A DNA stretch of 62,514 bases, taken from the NCBI GenBank assembly GCA_001464055.1, contig LNET01000047.1, positions 1-62,514 of the forward strand, given 5' to 3'. Within the stretch, counting starts at the first letter, position 1. Every line of letters begins with the position of its first letter. The notes under the pieces were generated by a model. The model worked only from the letters and a program-made list of their open reading frames with translations. It searched no databases and had not been told where the DNA came from. Of the stretch, positions 35,687 to 44,050 are shown one piece after another. The DNA is from Burkholderiales bacterium Ga0077543 (GTDB lineage Bacteria; Pseudomonadota; Gammaproteobacteria; Burkholderiales; Burkholderiaceae_C). Both the position numbers and the translations under genes were made by a program.

Positions 35687-38449
35687 TCAGGCCGTCGGCA
35701 ACGCTCCCCGCGCCCGCAGCAACTTGATGCTGGTGGCCACGCGTTCGGCCACTTCGCGTTCGCGTTGCAGCGTGCGCAGCGTGTTCTGGGAGTCCTGCGC
35801 CGACGCGTCCAGCCGCAGCATCGTGCCCTTGGCTTCCTGCACCGTGAAGTCGAGCCGCGCCAGCTTCTCGCCGACGTCGTCGATCACGGCGCGCTGTTCG
35901 CTCAGGCTTTCGAGCGTGCCCTGAACCTCGCCCAGCAACTGGTCGACGGCCGTGGCCTGGACCTGCACCTCGTCCACCTTCTTGCGCCAAGACTCGATGA
36001 GCACGATCTTGCCGTCGGTTTCGCCGATGCGCGACAGCAGGCCGTCGACCTCGCCGCGCAGCGCGCCCAGTTGCTGCCGGTGTTCCGAGACGAACTGCAA
36101 ATCGTCCTTGCTGCGATTGGCGAGCTGGCGAATGCCGTCCACTTCGGCCTTCACTGCCTGAACCACGCTTTCGCGCTCGGCCAGCCACTGCATGCGCTTG
36201 TCCAGCGCTTCGGTCATGCGGTCCAGTTCGACGACGCGCGACTCGAAGCCCGCCAGTGCCTTCTCCGTATGCGCCAGCGTCACCCGGCGTTGCTCGATCA
36301 GGCGCACCATCGCCTCGGCTCGCTGCAGCTGGTCTTCGGTCAGGCTGACCTGGGCCAGGGCATCGGCCTGGCGCGCCTTCACCTGGGCCAATTCAGCCAG
36401 CACGGCTTCGCTGCGGCCACCCACGTGCGACAGGCTGTGGCCCAGTTCGCGCAACTGGCGCATCTGTTCGCCCGTCTGCGCCACCTGCTGCGCGCCTTGT
36501 TCAAGCAGCGACATCAGCTGCGCATGCTGCGCCTGCGCTTGGGCCTCGTCATTCTTGCTGGCGGCCATGGCCGCCTTCGCGTGCTGAAGGTCCTGCTCCA
36601 TGCCTTCGATCTGCGCTGCCAGCGGCAGCAGCCGGCCCTGCTGGGTCGACAGCTCGGCCAGTTGCTGGTGCGCCAGGGCGATCTGCGTGCCCAGGCCCAT
36701 GCATTGCTGCGCCAGGTCTTCGGCCTCGCGCCGGCGTTCGGCAAGCTGCGCAAGCTTGCACTCGACGTCGTTGCTCATGGCGAACAAGGCATGCACACGC
36801 TCGCCCACGCTGTCGACGAAGCCCATGCGCTGGCCCACGCGCTCCAGGCCTTCCTGCAGCACCAGCGTGGCTGCGCCCAGCCGCTCTGCCGCAGCAGTGC
36901 CCTGCTCGAGCTGGCCCATCCGGCCCAGCAACGTGTCGAGCCGGCTCTCGATCTCGGGCGTGCGGCCGATCATCCCTGCCGTACGCTCGACGAAGGCTTC
37001 CAGTGCCGTGCGGTCCTTGCCCAGCGTGTCGCGCAACCGCGCCGACTCGGCGTAGGACTTGCGCAGGCCCTCAACGTCGGCGCGTAGGGTGTCCAGCTCG
37101 CTCTGCGAGCGCATCAGGCTGTCCTGCTGGGTCGCCATGCGCCGGCACTGTGCTTCCATCGTGCCGAGCTGCTCGCCCAGCTGGCCGAGCGTGATCTGGC
37201 GCTGTGCCAGTTCTTCGGTCTCGACCCGCAGTTCGCTGAACATCTTGCCCAGCCCTTCGGCCTTGTGCAGCATCACCGTCAGCTGTTCGTCCTTCGACAG
37301 CACCGCCTGCATGCGCGTCTCGGCGCCGGCGAGGTCGGTCGACAAGGTCTTGAGCCGGTCGTCGAAGGCGCTGTACTCGCTCTTCTCCAGGCCCAGTCGT
37401 TCGAGCATCGCGCGCAGGCTGTCCAGCAGGCTGCGACTGTGGCCGTCCACTCGGGCGCTCTCGCGCAGGAATTCCTCGCGCGATGCCGTGGCCGATGCCA
37501 GGTCCTGCGTCACCGAGCGCGCCATCTGCCAGATCTGGCCCACGGCTTCCTCGGTCTGGCGCATCTTCTGCTGGCCTTCGGTCAGCTTCGCCAGCTGCGC
37601 TTCCATCGACCACACCATCTGGTTCAGGCGCGCGGTCTCGGCCGCGGCATGGTCGACGGCATGCTTCTGCGTTTCCAGCGTCGCCACCTTCTGCGAAACA
37701 TGTTCAGCCAGGGCGTGCAGCGAGGAGATGCGCTTCTCGGTGTCCTTGCTCAGTTCCGGCAGCTGCATCAGCGAAGCAAAGCGCGACGCCACTTCCTTGA
37801 CCGTGCTCGCCGCGCTCTCGGCGTCCTGGCGGGCGCCTAGGGCGATGTCACGCGTGCCGGTGACTTCCAGTCGCAACGTGGCCTCGGCTGCAACCAGCTC
37901 GCCAAGCTTGCCCTCGAAAGCCGCCAGCCCCTGCACGGCCTGGCGGACGCTGTTTGCCGATTGCTGCAGCTGGCCATGTTCCTGGGCAAGCTGTTCGTTT
38001 TCGCGCCGCATCGCGTCCATCGTGGCCTGGGTCTCGGTGGCCTTCTGGCCCAGGCGGTCCAGCGCCTTGCGGTGCTGGGCCAGATGGCCCTCGGGGGCCT
38101 GCAGCTCACGTGCTGCGTTTTCCGCCACCACCACCTGCGACACCAGCTGGCCGACGCGCTGCTCGAGCTTTTCCATGCGCCGCGCGCGTTCGTCGAAGCT
38201 GGACGCGACCTCGGCCAGACCGTTGACCTTGCGTATCACCGCGTCGGCCCTGGCGTTCAGTTCGTCCAGTGCCTTGTTTGTGCTGGAAAGCTTGGCCATG
38301 GCACCGCTGGCGCGTTCGACCTGGGCACGGAACTCGTCCCGCTCGGTGCGCAGGGCTTCGCGCTCTTCCCGTACCTCGTTGATCAGGTCGCGCAACTCGA
38401 TGTCGAGCTGCTTGCGGTCGGTGGAGGAGCGAAAGATCGTGTCCAGCAT
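35687..38449 (-). CDS. Large cytoplasmic coiled-coil protein
   Basis: 920 residues, almost wholly heptad-patterned and Gln/Glu/Ala/Leu-rich, with no signal peptide or membrane helix. Starts MLDTIFRSSTDRKQLDIELRDLINEVREEREAL. Few Pro or aromatic residues occur before a short basic end (SIKLLRARGALPTA). The pattern resembles SMC-like or filament-forming scaffold proteins, but no ATPase head, hinge or known domain is visible. Coiled-coil scaffolds of this size can organise polar or cytoskeletal structures; no such role is shown here. It stands alone on the minus strand, upstream of the RCC1 gene with 151 bases between. Confidence 0.85.
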   Translation of the reverse strand: MLDTIFRSSTDRKQLDIELRDLINEVREEREALRTERDEFRAQVERASGAMAKLSSTNKALDELNARADAVIRKVNGLAEVASSFDERARRMEKLEQRVGQLVSQVVVAENAARELQAPEGHLAQHRKALDRLGQKATETQATMDAMRRENEQLAQEHGQLQQSANSVRQAVQGLAAFEGKLGELVAAEATLRLEVTGTRDIALGARQDAESAASTVKEVASRFASLMQLPELSKDTEKRISSLHALAEHVSQKVATLETQKHAVDHAAAETARLNQMVWSMEAQLAKLTEGQQKMRQTEEAVGQIWQMARSVTQDLASATASREEFLRESARVDGHSRSLLDSLRAMLERLGLEKSEYSAFDDRLKTLSTDLAGAETRMQAVLSKDEQLTVMLHKAEGLGKMFSELRVETEELAQRQITLGQLGEQLGTMEAQCRRMATQQDSLMRSQSELDTLRADVEGLRKSYAESARLRDTLGKDRTALEAFVERTAGMIGRTPEIESRLDTLLGRMGQLEQGTAAAERLGAATLVLQEGLERVGQRMGFVDSVGERVHALFAMSNDVECKLAQLAERRREAEDLAQQCMGLGTQIALAHQQLAELSTQQGRLLPLAAQIEGMEQDLQHAKAAMAASKNDEAQAQAQHAQLMSLLEQGAQQVAQTGEQMRQLRELGHSLSHVGGRSEAVLAELAQVKARQADALAQVSLTEDQLQRAEAMVRLIEQRRVTLAHTEKALAGFESRVVELDRMTEALDKRMQWLAERESVVQAVKAEVDGIRQLANRSKDDLQFVSEHRQQLGALRGEVDGLLSRIGETDGKIVLIESWRKKVDEVQVQATAVDQLLGEVQGTLESLSEQRAVIDDVGEKLARLDFTVQEAKGTMLRLDASAQDSQNTLRTLQREREVAERVATSIKLLRARGALPTA

Positions 38450-38886
38450 CGGGGGTTCCCTTGTTCACACGGCGGGGTGGGGGCGGGGATCGGCTGCTGC
38501 TTCCGCCTCCTGCTGCCCGCTCATTCACGCAACAGGCCGGCTCGAGGCACGTTTGGATCCGCCCGGTTTGGGCATGGGCTCAGCCAACGCTCATGAATCA
38601 TGGCATCGGCCGACGGGTTGGTGGTGCGAGCGGTGCCCCTTGCTCAGGGTGGTAAACCCCGTGAACAGGCGCCTTCAAGCAGGGTGGGGTGGATGCCGCG
38701 GGGTGCCGATCCTGGGCAATGTTTCACGGTCAGGAAATTCGGCAGGTCGCGCCGTCGCGGCGGACGGTCCGATCGGCGCAGATCGAGGCGTGACGCGGGC
38801 CCGCCCGGCCTCAGGCCGCAGCGAAAATCGTCTCCACGAAGCCCTGTCGGTACCCTGCCGAGTTTCCCCAGCCTGACCAGTTCGGC
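38450..38886. other. Intergenic region, 437 bases
   Basis: Between the end of the minus-strand kinase gene and the start of the coiled-coil gene. I see no convincing ORF, RNA gene or terminator with a T-run. It must hold the promoter of the coiled-coil gene, but no clear boxes were found. Confidence 0.5.
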
Positions 38887-40536
38887 CTACGCGGCTGGCC
38901 GCGCCAGCGGCAGTGCCAGGACCAGCCGTGTACCCGCGCCTGGTCCGTGTTGCACCCTCAGGCTGCCGCCATGAAGCAGGGCGATTCGCTGGGCGATGGC
39001 CAGGCCCAACCCGCCCACACCACCACCCGGGCGGGGCAACGGCGGTTCCCGCACCGGTTGGTCGGCGTCCAGGCGACGTGCCAGTTCTGCAGGCAGACCG
39101 GGTCCGCCGTCTGCCACCAGCACTTGCGCGTGCTGGCCGTCGCTTTGCAGACTGACCTGCACGGGCCGCGCGCCTGGCGCGTGGCGCACTGCGTTGTCGA
39201 TCAGGTTGCTGAGCGCCCGTTCGATGAGGTGCAGGTCGCCGTCCAGCAGCACTGCAGCGGGCGCCGGGCCGCACAGCGCAACCGTGGCCTGGGGCAGGCC
39301 AGGGTCGAACTTCTGCACCGTGTCGGCCACCAGTTCGTCCAGACGAAAGCGCTCGCGCTGCGGCAAGTCGTGAGTGGACTGCAGCGTGGCCAGTTCGAAC
39401 AGCTGCTGCGACAGCCGGCGTACTTTGTCGCTTTGCGCCAGTGCGGCCTTCAACAGCGATTGGCGGCGCGCCGGTGCTTCGGCCCAGCCGGGTGTCGCCA
39501 GGGCTTCGAGATGACCGTGCAGTGCGGTCAGAGGCGTGCGCAGGTCGTGCGCCACGTTGGCCATCACTTCGCGGTGAGCCGCGTCCTGCTGGCCTCGCGC
39601 CAGGACCTGTCGCGACACGCGCTCGGCCATCGCGTCGAAGGCCTTGGCGATGGCGTCGATTTCATGCCGTGCGGGGCGGGCTTTGCTGGAGCTGGGTCGA
39701 ACGCTGAAGGTGGTGGTGTCGGCCGAACCGGTTATGACGGGGGACGTGTTGAAGACGGCGCCGGTGGCCAGTGCTGTGGAGTCGTCGTTGGGGTGGGTGG
39801 TGGCCATGCCGATACCGGCCCCAGGCTCAATCCCGGTCTGGCCAGAAGCTGTGGCCGTCTGCGCGTCGATCAGGCCATAGGCCTGCAGCCGTTGGGCCAG
39901 ATGCTGCAATGGCCGGGTCAGGTGGCGCACCAGCGCGATGCCCAGAAAGAGCGTTGCAAGAACCGCTGCAGCCACGGCCCAGGCCGCGCTCTCCCACAGT
40001 GGGGCTTGGGCGTCGGGCTGGGCGGTGGCCGGTGCAGGCAGCACGATGTAAAGATAGCCCGGTGGCCGGGCCGCCCCGGACTGGCCCGCGCGGGCCGGCA
40101 ATGGCGGAAACATGGCCGCGCTGAAACTTCGTGGCGGGCCGCCCATGGGGTCGGTCCCGCGCACAGGCGCCGGGGCGCCGGCCAGGTAGGCACGCACGGG
40201 CGCCAGATCCACGACCGGGGTCCGCACCATGCCAGGCTCGCCGATGTAGTGGTCGACCAGGCCGTCGGCATCGAGCAGATAGACCTGGATGCCCGGGTTC
40301 ACCGTCATCAGCATGCGCAGCAGTTCGCCGCGTGCGGCGCGGTCTGCCTGTTCGGCCGACCGGACGGCTGGCCAGTGGTTGACGATATGCGCAGCCAGGC
40401 CGTGCGACAGGCGCTGCAGCCCCACCTCTTCCTGCTGCAGCCCGACATGGCGCACCAGCCCGGCCACGAACAGGCCGAATGCGAGCAACAGCACCGCCAA
40501 GGCCAGCGTCAGGCGCCGGGCAAGGCTGGCCTTCAT
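38887..40536 (-). CDS. Sensor histidine kinase with an interrupted HAMP domain
   Basis: 549 residues from ATG 40536. TM1 (about 8-28) and TM2 (about 183-203) flank a periplasmic sensor of about 150 residues. The first HAMP helix (RHLTRPLQHLAQRLQAY, 204-220) is separated from the second (EIDAIAKAFDAMAERVSRQV, 292-311) by about 70 Ser/Thr/Gly/Ala-rich residues instead of the usual 15 or so. HisKA carries NVAHDLRTPL with phosphorylatable His330. The HATPase domain has NLIDNAVRHAPG, a variant DGGPGLP box (Ala-Asp-Gly) and GGLGLAIAQRIALLHGG. Its start overlaps the response-regulator stop (ATGA). Confidence 0.92.
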   Translation of the reverse strand: MKASLARRLTLALAVLLLAFGLFVAGLVRHVGLQQEEVGLQRLSHGLAAHIVNHWPAVRSAEQADRAARGELLRMLMTVNPGIQVYLLDADGLVDHYIGEPGMVRTPVVDLAPVRAYLAGAPAPVRGTDPMGGPPRSFSAAMFPPLPARAGQSGAARPPGYLYIVLPAPATAQPDAQAPLWESAAWAVAAAVLATLFLGIALVRHLTRPLQHLAQRLQAYGLIDAQTATASGQTGIEPGAGIGMATTHPNDDSTALATGAVFNTSPVITGSADTTTFSVRPSSSKARPARHEIDAIAKAFDAMAERVSRQVLARGQQDAAHREVMANVAHDLRTPLTALHGHLEALATPGWAEAPARRQSLLKAALAQSDKVRRLSQQLFELATLQSTHDLPQRERFRLDELVADTVQKFDPGLPQATVALCGPAPAAVLLDGDLHLIERALSNLIDNAVRHAPGARPVQVSLQSDGQHAQVLVADGGPGLPAELARRLDADQPVREPPLPRPGGGVGGLGLAIAQRIALLHGGSLRVQHGPGAGTRLVLALPLARPAA

Positions 40537-41264
40537 GGTCTGGGCCCGGTGCCGGGCGGCGGTGTGCCCAGCGGATCGAAGCGGTAGCCCACGCCCCAGA
40601 CGGTCTGGATGAAGCGCGCCGCCTGGGCGTCGGCCTCGATCTTTTGGCGCAAACGGTTGATGTGGGAGTTGACGGTGTGTTCGAAGCCGTCGAACCCCGG
40701 GCCCCATACCTGTTCGAGCAGTGCGGCGCGGCTGAACACCTGCTGCGGATGGCGAAGCAGGAAGTGCAGCAGGTCGAATTCGCGCAGAGTCAGGTTCACG
40801 GCGGCGCGGCCGTTCATCAGCACCCGGCGCAAGGGGTCCAGCTGCCACTGGCGGGCTGGGCCAAAGGCCAGCGGCACGGCCGCAGTGGCTGGCACGCGTT
40901 CGGCGCGGCGCAGCAATGCGCGCACCCGCGCCACCAGTTCGGCCATCGAAAAAGGCTTGGCCAGGTAGTCGTCGGCACCCAGTTCCAGCCCCAGCACGCG
41001 ATGCATCTCGGCTGCGCGGGCGCTGAGCATGATGATGGGCAGCGCCGGCTGATGAGCACGTACGTGGCGGCAGACGTCCAGCCCGTCGGCGCCGGGCAGC
41101 ATGCCGTCCAGCAGCAACAGGGCGAAACTCTGCCGGTCCAGCGCGGCGATGGCCTGCAGTCCGTCGGTCTCGCGCTGCAGGCTGTAGCCCGCCTGCTGCA
41201 GGTGCAGGGCAACGACGTCGGCCACGGCGTCGTCGTCTTCCACCAGCAGCAGGGGGTGTTTCAT
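40533..41264 (-). CDS. OmpR-family response regulator
   Basis: 243 residues. The receiver domain has VEDDD, phospho-acceptor Asp53 in LLLDGMLPGADG, and switch Lys in AKPFSMAEL. The OmpR/PhoB winged-helix domain ends TREFDLLHFLLRHPQQVFSRAALLEQVWG...VNSHINRLRQKIE. Its ATG overlaps the stop of the upstream PEP-CTERM gene, and its stop overlaps the kinase start, both in ATGA form. The three genes therefore form one tightly coupled operon. It probably regulates envelope or surface genes, possibly including its own operon. Confidence 0.94.
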   Translation of the reverse strand: MKHPLLLVEDDDAVADVVALHLQQAGYSLQRETDGLQAIAALDRQSFALLLLDGMLPGADGLDVCRHVRAHQPALPIIMLSARAAEMHRVLGLELGADDYLAKPFSMAELVARVRALLRRAERVPATAAVPLAFGPARQWQLDPLRRVLMNGRAAVNLTLREFDLLHFLLRHPQQVFSRAALLEQVWGPGFDGFEHTVNSHINRLRQKIEADAQAARFIQTVWGVGYRFDPLGTPPPGTGPRP

Positions 41265-42076
41265 CTCGCCATCGAACCGGATGCCAAGGACCTGCGTCGG
41301 GCCAGGAAGCCCAGACCTGACAGACCGGCCGCAAAAAGTGCCCAGGTGCCAGGCTCGGGCACGGCGGCGACGGCGAAGCTGATGCGGTAAACCTCGCTGC
41401 CTGCCGTCAGGCCGCTGTTGAAGACATAGTTGGCGCCCGTGGTCAGGCCGTTGAAGCCCGCCAGTTCGGCAAAGTTGAAAGCGACGACCGAGCCCTGATT
41501 CGCACGCAGGCCGTTGTTGCCGACGAAGGCGGCTGCGGCGGGGTCGAAGACTTCCGAGCCGGCGTCCCAGATGTCGGTGGCGCCCTGGGTGATGCTGGTG
41601 ATGGCCAGGTTGCCGGCGGCGTCGAACAGGCGATATTCCATCGGATCGTCGTTGCCGATGAAAAAGTCGTTGCTCGGCACGATCATGGCGCCAAAAGTGA
41701 AGTACGGGTTCAACAAGGGGTTGACCGTGAAGCTCATGCTGGCGCTGCCGCCCGGGGTCAGCAGGCCGCCTACCGTGCCCAGCGTGGCGGTCGGGTCGGC
41801 CGCCATGAAGGCCGGAAACCAGTCGGCACCGCTGCCGCCTTCGGCCACGCTGATGATCGGTGCCGTGGCCACCCCACCCAGGTTGAAGGCGTCGTAGCTG
41901 CCGTTGTTGAAACCCACCCGCAGCGGCGCGAAGGACACGCTGTTGGCAGCCGCCAGGTTCTGGACCGTGACCGTCACGATCTGCTGCTGGGCCAGGGCCC
42001 ATTGCGGCAGGGCCAAGGCGGCGCAGCCCAAGGCGAGGGCGCTGATGCTGGGGAGGCAAGTCGAAGGTGTGAACAT
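41261..42076 (-). CDS. PEP-CTERM protein with spondin-like domain
   Basis: 271 residues from ATG 42076, which follows AGGAGC. The signal peptide ends LPQWALAQ. The middle reads VTVQNLAAANSVSFAPLRVGFNNGSYDAFNLG...FPAFMAADPTATLG...NPYFTFGAMIVPSNDFFIGN, the pattern of spondin_N-domain proteins. The C-terminal signal is VPEPGTWALFAAGLSGLGFLARRR, a standard PEP-CTERM tail for exosortase sorting. About ten residues (SLASGSMAR) follow the Arg cluster. It is unusual that this exoprotein gene is the first gene of a two-component operon, with a 4-base overlap to the regulator. Confidence 0.9.
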   Translation of the reverse strand: MFTPSTCLPSISALALGCAALALPQWALAQQQIVTVTVQNLAAANSVSFAPLRVGFNNGSYDAFNLGGVATAPIISVAEGGSGADWFPAFMAADPTATLGTVGGLLTPGGSASMSFTVNPLLNPYFTFGAMIVPSNDFFIGNDDPMEYRLFDAAGNLAITSITQGATDIWDAGSEVFDPAAAAFVGNNGLRANQGSVVAFNFAELAGFNGLTTGANYVFNSGLTAGSEVYRISFAVAAVPEPGTWALFAAGLSGLGFLARRRSLASGSMAR

Positions 42077-42338
42077 GTTGCAAAGCTCCTGGGTGGGTGG
42101 TTGTGCCGCTGGTCACGGCCCTTGGGGTCCGCGACATCGACGGCACGACGGTAGGCAAGCTGCCTCACACCCCTATCACCCAGGTTTCACGGTGCCGTGA
42201 GTTCTTTCGCGGGACACCGGGACCTGCGATGGGCCGCACTCCGGGGTCAGCCGGTCAGGCGGCCCGGCGGCGCTGATCGTTCCGGTCGGCTCGGTGCGGG
42301 TGGCAAAGGCCAGCCACGCGGTTCTGGGTTTGGTGGGC

Positions 42339-42824
42339 TCAGGCCGGCTTGCCGAACCCACCCTCGATCCAGGACTGTGCGCTGCGCGCATTCAGCTTGA
42401 AGCTGGCGGCCACGCGCCGGCGGGCGGCGGTCTGGCCTGCAGCATCGACCGCGCTCAACAAGGCATGCGGGTCGTCGTCGTCGGGCACGATGTCCAGGTT
42501 CACCTGCCAGCGCCCACCGCCCGCCGTCACCGTCACGCTCTGGTGCAGCCGCGCATGTTCCTGCTGTTCCTGGCGACGCACGAATTCGCTGGCGGTCTTC
42601 ACCAGGGTGTGGAAGGCATTGGTGTCCAGCGGCTTGGGATTCTTCTTGTCCCGGCCCATGGTCCAGGGGCCGATCAGCGCAGGCTCGGACGCGCCGATCT
42701 TGCTCATCGCCACGGCCCAGCCCTCGTCGTCCTCGTTCTTGATCACGCGCGCGGTCCAGCCGTAGTCCTGCCAAAGGCGGGGTTCCTTGATGGTTTGCGG
42801 CGTGTCGTCGTCGTCGGGGTTCAT
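42339..42824 (-). CDS. Conserved protein of formate dehydrogenase clusters, unknown function
   Basis: 161 residues, acidic N-terminus ([33 protein letters not shown]), no signal or membrane segment, no metal-binding motif. A middle region [24 protein letters not shown] is followed by a strand-rich part and an Ala/Arg C-terminus. It is the last gene of the accessory operon and its ATG overlaps the mobA stop (ATGA), which indicates a role in formate dehydrogenase or cofactor maturation. I know of similar proteins beside fdh/mobA genes in Burkholderiales but no function for them. Confidence 0.78.
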   Translation of the reverse strand: MNPDDDDTPQTIKEPRLWQDYGWTARVIKNEDDEGWAVAMSKIGASEPALIGPWTMGRDKKNPKPLDTNAFHTLVKTASEFVRRQEQQEHARLHQSVTVTAGGGRWQVNLDIVPDDDDPHALLSAVDAAGQTAARRRVAASFKLNARSAQSWIEGGFGKPA

Positions 42825-43417
42825 CGTTGCAGCAGCTGCAGGTCGGCCAGGGTGTTGGCGTTGAAGAAGGCGCTGGCGTCGTCGAACGGCACCTCCACGC
42901 AGCGGTGCTGGCGCATCCAGACGGCGATCTTGCGCTCGCCCTGGTGCAGGTAGGCCACCAGGCTTTCGAGCAGGTCGCTGCGCACCAGCGCGAACACCGG
43001 CTGGGCGCGCAGTTCGCCGTCTTCCAGCGTCGAAGCCATCGCCACCTCGGCTTCCGCGTCGGCCATCCCGCGGGCCAGCCTGGCCACCAGGTCGGCCGGG
43101 AAGTGGGGGGTGTCGCAAGGCACGGTCACCAGGTAGGGCGTGTCGCAGTGTTCCAGTCCGGCCAGCAGCCCGGCCAGCGGCCCCGGGAAGTCGGGCAAGG
43201 GGTCGGGCCATACCGGTGCGCCCATGGCTTCGTAGGCGGCCAGATTGCGGTTGGCGTTGATCATCAGCTGCCCCACCTGCGGCTGCAGGCGCAGCAGCGC
43301 GTGCAGGGCCAGCGGCAGGCCCTGGTGGTTCTGCAGGCCCTTGTCGACACCACCCATGCGCGTGCCACGTCCACCGGCCAGCACCAGGCCGGTGATGTCT
43401 TCGCTTGCGATGTTCAT
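42821..43417 (-). CDS. mobA: Molybdenum cofactor guanylyltransferase
   Basis: 198 residues from ATG 43417. It transfers GMP to molybdopterin to make the MGD form that both formate dehydrogenases in this window need. The nucleotide-binding loop [18 protein letters not shown] is at residues 11-28, then NANRN (about 54-58), [18 protein letters not shown] and [13 protein letters not shown], all MobA family signatures. It overlaps the TorD-like gene upstream and the 161-residue gene downstream by 4 bases each, so the three are translationally coupled. Confidence 0.95.
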   Translation of the reverse strand: MNIASEDITGLVLAGGRGTRMGGVDKGLQNHQGLPLALHALLRLQPQVGQLMINANRNLAAYEAMGAPVWPDPLPDFPGPLAGLLAGLEHCDTPYLVTVPCDTPHFPADLVARLARGMADAEAEVAMASTLEDGELRAQPVFALVRSDLLESLVAYLHQGERKIAVWMRQHRCVEVPFDDASAFFNANTLADLQLLQR

Positions 43418-44040
43418 GTTTCCAGCAGGTCGAAGGCCTGCACCTCGATGTCGATGAAAGCCTGCGTGAACGTGGCCAGCTGGCGCCACAGGGCGGCGCG
43501 GGGGTGGGCCGCGACGGCGGCGCACAGGTCGGCAAGCCAGGGCTGCACATGGGCGCGGAAGAAGCGTCGCTGCTGTTCCAGGTTGCACACGGCCAGGTCA
43601 TCGCCGGCGATCAGGTAGCGCATCACCTCGAACAAATAGGCCACGTGATCCTCGGTCTCGCTGTTGGCGATGTCGCGCGTGAGGCCCAGCGCGGCCAGGT
43701 CGGTGCGCAGTTGCGCCAGCGGCTTTTCGTTCAGGAATCCCGCCAGGTAGAAAGACCCGTAGACGAAGATCTCCGGCTTGCCCACGCCCTGGAACAGCGC
43801 CACGAATTCGGCTTGCGCGTCGGCCAGCGGCGTGCTGCGGAGGGCGGCGACGAGTTCCGTCCAGGGCTCTTCCAGCAACGCGCCGGGTTCTGGCGCCTGC
43901 GTCACCGCCACCGCGAACTGCTGTTGCAGCGCTGCGTCGGGTGGCGCCATCCACAGCCGGGCCAGCAGGCCGTAGAGCTCGGCGCGGGCCAGCTCCTCGC
44001 TGTCGTCGGGGCTGGCGAACTGGATCGGTGCGGTGCTCAT
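43414..44040 (-). CDS. TorD/DmsD-family molybdoenzyme chaperone
   Basis: 208-residue all-helical cytoplasmic protein. Members bind the Tat signal peptide of a molybdoenzyme and hold export until the cofactor is loaded. Seen here are the early [16 protein letters not shown] helix, the [31 protein letters not shown] region and the late [19 protein letters not shown] motif typical of the family. The obvious client is the Tat-exported FdhA encoded at 47943. It lies between the polyferredoxin gene (10 bases) and mobA (4-base overlap). Confidence 0.92.
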   Translation of the reverse strand: MSTAPIQFASPDDSEELARAELYGLLARLWMAPPDAALQQQFAVAVTQAPEPGALLEEPWTELVAALRSTPLADAQAEFVALFQGVGKPEIFVYGSFYLAGFLNEKPLAQLRTDLAALGLTRDIANSETEDHVAYLFEVMRYLIAGDDLAVCNLEQQRRFFRAHVQPWLADLCAAVAAHPRAALWRQLATFTQAFIDIEVQAFDLLET

Positions 44041-44050
44041 GGGCGGCGCT

